From: JAVBNJ01 sp031551625
GTDB lineage: Bacteria > Bacteroidota > Bacteroidia > Bacteroidales > UBA932
Reading direction: 5' to 3'
NCBI GenBank assembly: GCA_031551625.1
Contig: JAVBNJ010000024.1
Span: 1 to 17,116 of the forward strand
DNA: 17,116 bases
Made by a program: the position numbers and the translations under genes
In this document: positions 1 through 5,874 of the stretch, one piece after another
Numbering within the stretch: the stretch's first letter is position 1
How the letters are laid out: each line of letters begins with the position of its first letter
The notes under the pieces: generated by a model
Databases searched by the model: none
The model's input: only the letters and a program-made list of their open reading frames with translations
What the model was told of the DNA's origin: nothing

Positions 1-510
1 AAAATCGAAGATGCATTGAATGCACAAATCAATGCAGAGTTGTGGTCGGCGTACCTTTATTTGTCGATGTCGGCGCATTTTGCCGCTAATGGCTATCCGG
101 GGTTTGCCAACTGGTTCGAAGTACAATTTAAGGAAGAACAAGACCATGCCATGATATTTTTCAACTATATCATTGCGCGTGGCGGAAAGGTTACCTTGAA
201 ACCGATTGACAAAGTTACTACGACATGGAAAACACCACTGGCAGCCTTTGAAGACACGTTGAAACATGAGCAAAAAGTAACCGGCATGATCAATAATTTA
301 TATGCGCTGGCTACCACCGAAAAAGATTATGCTTCGCAAAGCATGTTGAAATGGTTTATCGACGAACAGGTGGAAGAAGAAGAAAGCGCCCAAGCCATGA
401 TCGACAGTTTGTCGTTGATTAAAGACAACGGATTCGGGCTTTACACGCTGGATAAGGAATTGGGAGCGCGTACCTATACGCAGGCTTCGCCATTGACAAA
501 GGCGGACTAA
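1..510 (+). CDS. ftnA: Ferritin, 5' end missing
   Basis: Non-haem ferritin, which oxidises Fe(II) and stores the iron inside a 24-subunit cytoplasmic shell. The reading frame is open from base 1 (KIEDALNAQINAELW...), so the start codon lies just outside the window and only a few N-terminal residues are missing. An in-frame TTG at 16 is not the real start, because the family sequence continues upstream of it. Visible ferroxidase-centre motifs are the Glu in NAELW, the EEQDHA motif (ExxH), the Glu in KHEQKV and the DEQVEEE motif of the fourth helix. About 169 residues are present, close to the usual full length for bacterial ferritins. It is followed by a terminator-like hairpin and then an unrelated gene. 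Family assignment is secure; the symbol is by analogy. Confidence 0.93.
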   Translation, partial: KIEDALNAQINAELWSAYLYLSMSAHFAANGYPGFANWFEVQFKEEQDHAMIFFNYIIARGGKVTLKPIDKVTTTWKTPLAAFEDTLKHEQKVTGMINNLYALATTEKDYASQSMLKWFIDEQVEEEESAQAMIDSLSLIKDNGFGLYTLDKELGARTYTQASPLTKAD

Positions 511-558
511 GTAGATTTGACATATTTGCCAAATCTTTTATTGGTGCAAACACAAAAA

Positions 559-589
559 CGGGCGGTATTTCTACCGCCCGCCTTTGCTT
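559..589 (+). terminator. Hairpin after ferritin
   Basis: A 9-bp perfect stem (CGGGCGGTA, loop TTTC, TACCGCCCG; 559-580) lies 48 bases after the ferritin stop and is followed by a short pyrimidine-rich run (CCTTTGCTT). The stem is strong but the U-tract is poor, so termination is likely but not certain. Confidence 0.55.
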
Positions 590-677
590 AACCTAAACCT
601 ATGAAAACCTATTTTCAATTATAAGACACCAACGACTTAAAAAGGTTTAACAAAAAAGTGAATTTTTTTAACAAAAA

Positions 678-1442
678 TTGACTATCTATCTCTACGATAA
701 AACATTCGAAGGGCTGCTGACAGCCGTGTTCGATGCCTACAGCCGTAAACAAGCGCCCGATAAGATTTCGGACGTAGAGGAACCGTCTATTTTTGCCAAT
801 GAGGTGTATCGCGTGATAACCGACGAGGTCCGCGCCCGTCGCGTGTGGGACGGCTTGCATAAAAAGATTTCGAAATCGGCCTGCGATATGTTGTCGGTGA
901 TCTATTTATCGGAACAGCCGGACATTGAGATGCTGCTTTTCCGTTACATGCAGAAAGCCTTTGCCGCTACAAAATCAATTGAAATGAATTTTGGCGACCC
1001 CGATGTGCTGCAAGCCACAAACCTTTACCGCAAGGTAACCCGCGAAGCCGAACGCATGCGCATGTTTGTCCGCTTCCAGAAAACCGCCGACGGCATTTTC
1101 TTTGCCCCCATCGAACCGATGTACAATGTGCTGCCGCTGGTCGTCGATTTTTTTGAAGACCGTTTCGCCGACCAGCAATGGATTATCTACGATGTGAAGC
1201 GCAAATACGGCCTGTACTACGACCTGCACAAAACGGTTGAAGTAACATTCGATAACATCGCTTTCAATTTCGAAACCGGTAAACTTAATGATATGCAAGC
1301 GGCCGAAGATGAGAAGCTGTTCCAGCAATTATGGAAAAATTATTTCAAAGCCATCAGCATCAAAGAGCGTACTAATCTTAAGCTGCACACACAGCACTTG
1401 CCGCGCCGCTTCTGGAAATTCCTGCCGGAGAAACAAGCTTAA
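678..1442 (+). CDS. DUF4130 / TIGR03915-like putative DNA metabolism protein
   Basis: A 254-residue cytoplasmic protein resembling the TIGR03915 family, whose C-terminal half is DUF4130. Family-like stretches are the N-terminal YDKTFEGLLTAVFDAY, the central FVRFQKTADGIFFAPIEP, and FADQQWIIYDVKRKYGLYYD. From family knowledge, members are usually encoded next to a radical-SAM protein of a putative DNA modification or repair pair; the reaction is not established. No such partner is visible here: the left neighbour is ferritin and the right one a convergent transporter-like gene. The start is a TTG at 678. An in-frame TAA at 669-671 excludes an upstream start, the next in-frame ATG would remove the conserved N-terminus, and the TTG gives the family-like beginning MTIYLYDKTFEG. 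Its stop overlaps the stop of the opposite-strand gene by 4 bases. Confidence 0.82.
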   Translation: MTIYLYDKTFEGLLTAVFDAYSRKQAPDKISDVEEPSIFANEVYRVITDEVRARRVWDGLHKKISKSACDMLSVIYLSEQPDIEMLLFRYMQKAFAATKSIEMNFGDPDVLQATNLYRKVTREAERMRMFVRFQKTADGIFFAPIEPMYNVLPLVVDFFEDRFADQQWIIYDVKRKYGLYYDLHKTVEVTFDNIAFNFETGKLNDMQAAEDEKLFQQLWKNYFKAISIKERTNLKLHTQHLPRRFWKFLPEKQA

Positions 1443-2668
1443 CCGAAAAACACGTAGGCCAATATAATAGCAGCGATGACTCCTGTCAAATCGGCAATGA
1501 GGCCCGCGCCAATGGCATAGCGTGTGCGCTTGATACCTACCGAACCGAAATATAATGCAACGATATAAAATGTAGTATCGGCAGCACCCTGGAACATGCA
1601 AGAGAGGCGCCCAACAAAACTATCGGCGCCGTAGGTTTGCATTGCATCTACCATCATAGCTTGCGCCCCGCTTCCGCTAAGGGGTTTCATTAATGCAGTG
1701 GGCAACGCATCGACAAACGTGGTATCTAATCCAAACAAGTTTACGCACCATGCAATACCACCCGTAACATAGTCCATGCAACCCGATGCGCGAAACACAC
1801 CAATAGCTACCAGCATTCCCACGAGGTATGGAATAATTTTTACAATTACATTAAAGCCGTCTTTCGCGCCGTCTATAAATGCTTCGAAAATATTGACACG
1901 TTTGATAAGTGCGCCTATCAGAAATGCTACGATAATCAACAATAGAATAACGCTGCTGGCAAGTGTTGATGCGGTGGTCATTTGCTCGCGGTCGAGGCTC
2001 ATAAAGTACCACACCATCAAACCTAAAACGGCTGTAATACCGCCAATCCACAAGAGAAGTGTGGGGTTGAAGAGGTTGATTTTCTGTTTTACGGAAACGA
2101 CAATTAGTCCGGCAAGCGTTGAAATATACGTAGCAATGAGGATTGGTAAAAACACATCAGTCGGGTTTTCCGACCCGTTGGCGGCCCGCAAGGCAATAAT
2201 GGTAATGGGCAATATCATCAGCGAAGAAGTATTGAGCACCAGAAACATGATTTGCGCATTCGATGCCGTGTCTTTTTTCGGATTCAATTCCTGTAAGCTG
2301 CTCATGGCTTTCAAACCGAATGGAGTCGCGGCATTACTGAGGCCAAGCATATTTGCCGAAAAATTCATCAACAGTTGACCCGATGCCGCATGGCCTTTCG
2401 GAATCTCGGGAAACAGTTTATTGAAAAACGGCCCCACGATGCGCGACAGAAAGCGCACGGCTCCTGCCCGCTCGCCGATATTCAAAAATCCCAACCATAA
2501 CGTCATGGCTCCTGTAAGCGGCAGCGCTACATTCATTACCGCCACTTCCGATGTGGCAAATAAACTATTGATCATGCGGCTGAACACTTCGGTATCGCCG
2601 CAGGCAAACTGGAAAATAGCGACTACAAAGCCTACCAGAAAAAAGCCAACCCACACATAATTCAACAT
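1439..2668 (-). CDS. Fused SpmA/SpmB-like nucleoside-recognition-domain membrane protein
   Basis: A 409-residue polytopic inner-membrane protein. The N-terminal half (about residues 1-210) resembles spore maturation protein SpmA (TGAMTLWLGFLNIGERAG; NMLGLSNAATPFGLKAM). The C-terminal half (about 225-409) resembles SpmB (FIDGAKDGFNVIVKIIPYLV; GSGAQAMMVDAM). Each half carries the nucleoside-recognition (Gate) type of membrane domain. Several hydrophobic segments are evident, including the first at residues 4-23 and the last in the final 35 residues. In sporulating Firmicutes the two halves are separate proteins; the fused form occurs in non-sporulating Bacteroidota, where the substrate and role are unknown. 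The ATG at 2668 opens directly into the first membrane segment. It diverges from the deacylase gene and converges on the DUF4130 gene with a 4-base overlap of ends. Confidence 0.87.
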   Translation of the reverse strand: MLNYVWVGFFLVGFVVAIFQFACGDTEVFSRMINSLFATSEVAVMNVALPLTGAMTLWLGFLNIGERAGAVRFLSRIVGPFFNKLFPEIPKGHAASGQLLMNFSANMLGLSNAATPFGLKAMSSLQELNPKKDTASNAQIMFLVLNTSSLMILPITIIALRAANGSENPTDVFLPILIATYISTLAGLIVVSVKQKINLFNPTLLLWIGGITAVLGLMVWYFMSLDREQMTTASTLASSVILLLIIVAFLIGALIKRVNIFEAFIDGAKDGFNVIVKIIPYLVGMLVAIGVFRASGCMDYVTGGIAWCVNLFGLDTTFVDALPTALMKPLSGSGAQAMMVDAMQTYGADSFVGRLSCMFQGAADTTFYIVALYFGSVGIKRTRYAIGAGLIADLTGVIAAIILAYVFFG

Positions 2669-2706
2669 GTTTTTAAAATTTTAACGTGTAAAAATACGAC
2701 TAAAAT

Positions 2707-2736
2707 TTTGATTTACCTATTTATGTAGTATATTTG
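2707..2736 (+). promoter_or_regulatory. Promoter of the YbaK/ProX-type gene
   Basis: TTTG at 2707-2710 and a perfect TAnnTTTG box (TATATTTG, 2729-2736) separated by 18 bases match the Bacteroidota housekeeping promoter pattern. Transcription would begin near 2743, about 12 bases before the ATG at 2755. This also argues against the in-frame TTG at 2734, which lies inside the -7 box. Confidence 0.65.
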
Positions 2737-2754
2737 CCGCAAAATTTACGAGCG

Positions 2755-3252
2755 ATGACACGAACCGAAAAAGTATTGAAAGCCCTGCAGGATATGGGAA
2801 TTGCGTATGAGTTATATGAACATCCGGCAGCGCCTACGGTCGAAATAGCTAAAGAATTCTGGAATGAACTTCCGGACGGTGTGCAGCATTGCAAAAATTT
2901 ATTTTTCCGTAACCACAAAGGCAACCGCCACTACCTTGTGATTGTCGATTGCGACCGGAACCTTGCCATCCGCGACCTTGAGCAGCGCCTGCACCAGGGA
3001 AAACTGTCGTTTGCCTCGGAAGAACGCATGCTGAAATACCTGGGCCTGTCGCCCGGTTCGGTATCGCTATTCGGCTTGCTCAATGACACCGGACATCACG
3101 TGCATGTATTCCTCGACAAAAATCTGGAGCGCGCCTCGCGCATCTCGTTTCATCCCAACGACAACACCGCCTCGGTTGTCATCTCGCACGACGATTTCCT
3201 GCGCTTCCTGCAACAGAGCGGAAATACGTACGAGTTTTTGGAGTTGTATTAA
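2755..3252 (+). CDS. YbaK/ProX-type aminoacyl-tRNA deacylase (prolyl-tRNA synthetase-associated domain)
   Basis: A 165-residue single-domain cytoplasmic protein of the YbaK/ProRS-INS superfamily, closest in appearance to the stand-alone PrdX/ProXp-ala group that clears alanine mischarged on tRNA-Pro. Visible hallmarks are the N-terminal helix region ending YELYEHPAAPTVE, the conserved lysine (Lys47) in HCKNLFFRN, the LSPGSVS glycine-proline loop, and the C-terminal NTASVVIS strand. The ATG at 2755 is preferred over the in-frame TTG at 2734 because a promoter -7 box occupies 2729-2736 and the protein starts as the family does (MTRTEKVLKALQDMGI). It appears to be transcribed alone. The exact substrate (Ala-tRNA-Pro or another) cannot be told from the sequence. 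Confidence 0.85.
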   Translation: MTRTEKVLKALQDMGIAYELYEHPAAPTVEIAKEFWNELPDGVQHCKNLFFRNHKGNRHYLVIVDCDRNLAIRDLEQRLHQGKLSFASEERMLKYLGLSPGSVSLFGLLNDTGHHVHVFLDKNLERASRISFHPNDNTASVVISHDDFLRFLQQSGNTYEFLELY

Positions 3253-3260
3253 TGTTAAAA

Positions 3261-3296
3261 TAAATTTGGTAATTAAAAAATAAACGCATACATTTG
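3261..3296 (+). promoter_or_regulatory. Promoter of leader cassette 1
   Basis: TTTG at 3265-3268 and TACATTTG at 3289-3296 are separated by 20 bases, a full match to the Bacteroidota promoter pattern. The decamer 3261-3270 is identical to 16581-16590 in cassette 2. Transcription would start near 3303 and give an untranslated leader of about 400 bases before the ATG at 3705. Confidence 0.75.
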
Positions 3297-3327
3297 TCGT
3301 ACTGATACGTTCTTTATCTTTTTGCGT

Positions 3328-3466
3328 TTTATTCTCTTAACAGAAATCAGCAAAATTTCAATAAATAGAGGAATAAAGCATCGCTTCACGTAGAAAACGT
3401 GAATCATGTTTGTTTCTATTTATAGGTTATGCTGAACCTCTGTTAAGAATAAATTGATTCACGTTT
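3328..3466 (+). ncRNA. Pseudoknotted leader RNA, copy 1
   Basis: A structured RNA segment seen by comparison with 16648-16780. The outer stem P1 pairs 3328-3343 with 3440-3453 (14 bp, with a 2-base bulge on the 5' side). After an AAA/ACCT internal loop, stem P1b pairs 3347-3351 (TCAGC) with 3431-3435 (GCTGA). After a second internal loop (AAAATTTC on one side, AGGT on the other), stem P2 pairs 3361-3369 with 3415-3423 (9 bp). In the apical loop, 3395-3406 (AAACGTGAATCA) is exactly complementary to 3455-3466 just outside P1, forming a 12-bp pseudoknot. A competing local hairpin, 3385-3391 with 3397-3403, uses the same bases, so two folds are possible. I know no named RNA family with this layout. 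It sits in the 5' leader of the secreted-protein gene, so a cis-regulatory role is likely, but a separate small RNA is also possible. Confidence 0.75.
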
Positions 3467-3477
3467 CATTTTTGTCC

Positions 3478-3503
3478 TCAGATTACACGGATTAACACAG
3501 ATT
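3478..3503. repeat. Short degenerate direct repeat in leader 1
   Basis: The segment contains consecutive copies of a unit of about 10 bases resembling AGATTACAC, GGATTAACAC and AGATT. Similar short periodic tracts occur between genes in other Bacteroidota. It has no counterpart in the second leader, so it is probably an insertion into copy 1. Confidence 0.35.
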
Positions 3504-3532
3504 GAAACGAAATAGGCCGCAGCATAAAAATT

Positions 3533-3660
3533 GTAGCGTGGGGTTGTTGTGTTTGTTTGTTATATGAAATGCGGATGATTGAAGAGGTTGCTTCGCGTCA
3601 TTACGAAGAACGAAGCAATCTTCAATAACGACGCGGATTTTAAAACAACCCCGGTGCTAC
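3533..3660 (+). promoter_or_regulatory. Long-range stem in leader 1
   Basis: GTAGC (3533-3537) pairs with GCTAC (3656-3660). After a small internal loop, GGGGTTGTT (3540-3548) pairs with AACAACCCC (3644-3652), enclosing about 95 bases. The enclosed loop starts with a GTTTGTTTGT tract that is also found in the loop of the corresponding stem of the second leader (16852-16914). The stem ends 44 bases before the start codon. Confidence 0.55.
3578..3626. repeat. REP-like palindrome nested in leader 1
   Basis: A 16-bp imperfect hairpin: ATTGAAGA (3578-3585) with TCTTCAAT (3619-3626), and TTGCTTCG (3588-3595) with CGAAGCAA (3611-3618), with a GG bulge and a 15-base loop. The TTGCTTCG...CGAAGCAA core resembles intergenic palindromes that are common in many genomes. 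It is absent from leader 2 and lies inside the loop of the long-range stem, which suggests a later insertion. Confidence 0.55.
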
Positions 3661-3704
3661 ATAAATAAAACTAAAAATTTAGTTAAAATTTAAAACTACA
3701 AAAT
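3661..3704 (+). promoter_or_regulatory. Conserved AT-rich segment before the start codon, copy 1
   Basis: These 44 bases match 16915-16960 almost base for base (a shared ACTAAAAA...TTAGTTAAAATTTAAA core). They include the small palindrome AACTAAA/TTTAGTT at 3669-3684. There is no Shine-Dalgarno sequence, as is usual for the phylum. The conservation right before the ATG suggests a translation-initiation role. Confidence 0.5.
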
Positions 3705-4778
3705 ATGAAAAAAATCTACTATTTACTTTTATTATTACTTTGCACGCACGCAAGTTATGCGGCCAGCTGTGTCTCGGTACGGCAAGTAGCCGTCAACTAC
3801 AAAACTAAGCAGGTCACTTTTGATTTGAAGTGGACTACCTGCAGCGGATCGCACAATTATCGCACCTGGGCGATTGTCGACTACCGTACCGTCAATGCCG
3901 ATGGCAGTAAAGGCGCATGGACCCGCGCTACTATCAGCGCCGCCAGTGCGGGTACGCTAGTCGGCACCAGCAATGGCGTGTGGGTTACCGGCTCGGCCAA
4001 CGGCACGCAACGAGTAACATTCACGTTGAGCGGGGTACCTGCCCGGTATGACTGGTGTGCCACATCCCTGGATTATCCACCAAATGCCACACTTAGTAAT
4101 GGGGTGTATACATTACATGGAACAACACCGTTTGTAGTAACGACCAGTGCCGGAAATACTGTTTCTGTTAATACAAGCACCTACACTGCTAATTGCATAA
4201 CAGCAGTTACAGATGCTACCGGCATTCCGGCTACAGATGTGGCTAAGCCTGCACTTAATGCCGGTTCTGTATCGGGTAGTCGGGCTATTAATATCAATGC
4301 AGCAACGCAAACGATTACACAGACAGCGGCTTCTGGCGGTTTCGGTGCAATTTCCTATCAGTGGTACGTAGATGGCAATGCTGTTAATGGTGCTACTTTG
4401 ACGGCTTATACGCCTCCGACCAATGTAGTAACAACTACTTTGAACGGTAGTGTATATACCCGCCGCGCAACCGATGCATGTGGAACAACTGTGACCGCGG
4501 GAGATTATACCTTATGTGTGGCGCCCAGCGATGCCTTAGCTGATTGCAGTACCCCGGTGTGGCATGCGGCAAACTATTATCATAGCTGTCAGTATTGTCC
4601 TACTACGGATTATTTTGCCCTGTGCCGCTCTCATGGTTCAGAATGGTATCCACCTAATACAAATACAGGTTATTTTCGAGTGCCGGATCCGAAATGTGCA
4701 GATTACTTGAGTAACTACTTAGCTTTAGGATGTGGAACGGATGCTTCCTATGACTTGCGGTGTGTGAAGAATAAATAA
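3705..4778 (+). CDS. Secreted cysteine-rich protein of a local paralogous family
   Basis: A 357-residue exported protein with a Lys-rich start, a long leucine stretch and a likely cleavage after Ala19 or Ala20 (HASYA|ASCV). Residues about 20-170 form a domain with WCATSLDYPPNA and NCITAVTDATGIPA motifs. From memory, similar N-terminal domains occur in Bacteroidota proteins that end in a 'Fibrobacter succinogenes major paralogous' domain. Residues about 180-275 look like an Ig/PKD-like repeat (AISYQWYVDGNAVNGAT... YTRRATDACG). The last 80 residues hold eight cysteines and end in YDLRCVKNK, which recalls the usual C-terminal strand of that paralogous domain but is far shorter, so this copy may be truncated. 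The first 52 residues are clearly homologous to the partial gene at 16961. GC content falls from 75/120 (3901-4020) to 48/120 (4081-4200), suggesting a mosaic gene. Function unknown; a surface or adhesion role is a guess. Confidence 0.8.
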   Translation: MKKIYYLLLLLLCTHASYAASCVSVRQVAVNYKTKQVTFDLKWTTCSGSHNYRTWAIVDYRTVNADGSKGAWTRATISAASAGTLVGTSNGVWVTGSANGTQRVTFTLSGVPARYDWCATSLDYPPNATLSNGVYTLHGTTPFVVTTSAGNTVSVNTSTYTANCITAVTDATGIPATDVAKPALNAGSVSGSRAININAATQTITQTAASGGFGAISYQWYVDGNAVNGATLTAYTPPTNVVTTTLNGSVYTRRATDACGTTVTAGDYTLCVAPSDALADCSTPVWHAANYYHSCQYCPTTDYFALCRSHGSEWYPPNTNTGYFRVPDPKCADYLSNYLALGCGTDASYDLRCVKNK

Positions 4779-4787
4779 AGAGGACTT

Positions 4788-5369
4788 TTACAAATCCTGT
4801 ATTTTCCCCTCCACCCACTTCTCCACTACTTCGGGCAAGTAGCGATACTCAAGTACGTGGATTTTTCCGGCGAGGCTTTCCGGTGTGTCGAATGGCGCCA
4901 CGTCACATGTAGTTTGAAAAATAGTGCGGCCACGGTCATATTCGCTATCCACTTCGTGAATAGTGATGCCCGACTGCCGTGCCTCGTCGGCAATTACAGC
5001 ACGGTGCACATTCATGCCATACATGCCTTTGCCCCCATAGAGCGGCAGTAACGCCGGGTGCAGGTTAAGGATGCGTTGCGGATAGGCTTTGATCAACGAT
5101 GCAGGCACTAACCACAAGAAGCCTGCCAGTACAATGTAATCAGCACGATAATCACGCAATTTTTGCAATACTGTTTCGTTTTCATAAAATTCATGACGAT
5201 TGAAAACAACTACAGGAATATTTGCCAACTTTGCCCGGTCGATAACTCCGGCTTTCGGATTATTAGTAAAAACAGCCGAAATACGGATATCGACATTTTT
5301 CTTAAAATAGTTAAAAAGATTTTCGGCGTTGGTTCCGGAACCGGAAGCAAAAACAATAATATTTTTCAT
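4788..5369 (-). CDS. purN: Phosphoribosylglycinamide formyltransferase (GAR transformylase)
   Basis: The 193-residue folate-dependent enzyme of purine synthesis that transfers a formyl group from 10-formyl-tetrahydrofolate to glycinamide ribonucleotide. The phosphate-binding loop GSGTNAENL (residues 10-18), the catalytic NLHPALLP motif (Asn102, His104) and the catalytic Asp145 in SEYDRG are all present. The ATG at 5369 (MKNIIVFASGSGTN) fits the family. A longer frame starting at 5405 adds 12 residues with no family counterpart. It converges on the secreted-protein gene with only 9 bases between stops and is divergent from acpP. Confidence 0.95.
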   Translation of the reverse strand: MKNIIVFASGSGTNAENLFNYFKKNVDIRISAVFTNNPKAGVIDRAKLANIPVVVFNRHEFYENETVLQKLRDYRADYIVLAGFLWLVPASLIKAYPQRILNLHPALLPLYGGKGMYGMNVHRAVIADEARQSGITIHEVDSEYDRGRTIFQTTCDVAPFDTPESLAGKIHVLEYRYLPEVVEKWVEGKIQDL

Positions 5370-5413
5370 AGGTCTAAATTTTAGTAAGTTAGCATAAAAA
5401 TACAAATAAAAAC

Positions 5414-5444
5414 TTTGTCAAAATTAAAAAAATATTTACTTTTG
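5414..5444 (+). promoter_or_regulatory. Promoter of acpP-fabF
   Basis: TTTG at 5414-5417 and TACTTTTG at 5437-5444 with a 19-base spacer match the Bacteroidota promoter consensus. The start would be near 5450, leaving a leader of about 125 bases before acpP. Confidence 0.72.
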
Positions 5445-5448
5445 TAAA

Positions 5449-5532
5449 ATGAAAAAGAAATGGCTGGATTTTTATATGTCAAAGAAATGTATTTTCTTTG
5501 CAGCCGAAAACGAATTTCGAAATAAATTTTAA
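5449..5532 (+). CDS. Possible 27-residue leader ORF upstream of acpP
   Basis: An ATG at 5449 opens a 27-codon frame (MKKKWLDFYMSKK...) ending in TAA at 5530-5532, 43 bases before acpP. Its ATG falls at the predicted transcription start, so it would have to be leaderless or use the internal ATG at 5476. I recognise no family. It may be a chance frame in a short leader. Confidence 0.2.
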   Translation: MKKKWLDFYMSKKCIFFAAENEFRNKF

Positions 5533-5575
5533 ACTTAATAAATTAACTTAATTATTAATCTAAACACAATTAATT

Positions 5576-5812
5576 ATGGCAGATGTAGCAGCTAAAGTAA
5601 AAGCTATCATTGTAGACAAATTGGGCGTTGACGAAAACGAAGTAACCCCTACCGCTAGCTTTACAAACGACCTTGGCGCCGACTCTTTGGACACCGTAGA
5701 ATTGATCATGGAATTTGAAAAAGAATTCGGTATCACTATTCCGGACGAAGCCGCTGAAAAAATCGGCACGGTAGGCGACGCGGTTTCTTACATTGAAAAG
5801 AACGCAAAGTAA
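5576..5812 (+). CDS. acpP: Acyl carrier protein
   Basis: A 78-residue acidic carrier of growing fatty-acyl chains. The phosphopantetheine attachment motif GADSLDTVELI is present with Ser37 as the modified residue, and length and helices match the family. The ATG at 5576 is preceded by a long AT-rich stretch without a Shine-Dalgarno sequence. fabF follows after 62 bases on the same strand, the standard fatty acid synthesis pairing. Transcription likely comes from the promoter at 5414-5444. Confidence 0.98.
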   Translation: MADVAAKVKAIIVDKLGVDENEVTPTASFTNDLGADSLDTVELIMEFEKEFGITIPDEAAEKIGTVGDAVSYIEKNAK

Positions 5813-5874
5813 TTTAAAGTTCTTTTTACGGACGCAAGTAAGTCCTTGTTAATACAAATTTTTTAATTCGAATT

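Noticed and set aside
1776..2378. 200-residue open frame on the plus strand
   Set aside because: It lies wholly inside the SpmA/SpmB-like gene on the other strand, has no family-like motifs, and its composition mirrors that gene.
3083..3283. 66-residue frame ending in the spacer before cassette 1
   Set aside because: It overlaps the deacylase gene in another frame and reads as Arg/Thr/Ser-rich shadow sequence.
3478..3626. CRISPR array in the leader region
   Set aside because: The repeats are only two or three degenerate 10-base units plus one palindrome; there are no regular spacers and no cas genes.
3261..4778. Retron or diversity-generating retroelement at the structured leader and cysteine-rich gene
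   Set aside because: No reverse transcriptase is encoded in the window, no template/variable repeat pair is visible, and the two copies do not differ in an adenine-specific way. A distant enzyme acting in trans cannot be excluded.
4779..4810. Terminator between the secreted-protein gene and purN
   Set aside because: Only a weak AGGA...TCCT hairpin with a bulge is present and there is no clear U-tract, so I did not list it.
5813..5874. Attenuator between acpP and fabF
   Set aside because: Only a 4-bp GGAC/GTCC stem is seen; the spacer is otherwise plain AT-rich sequence.
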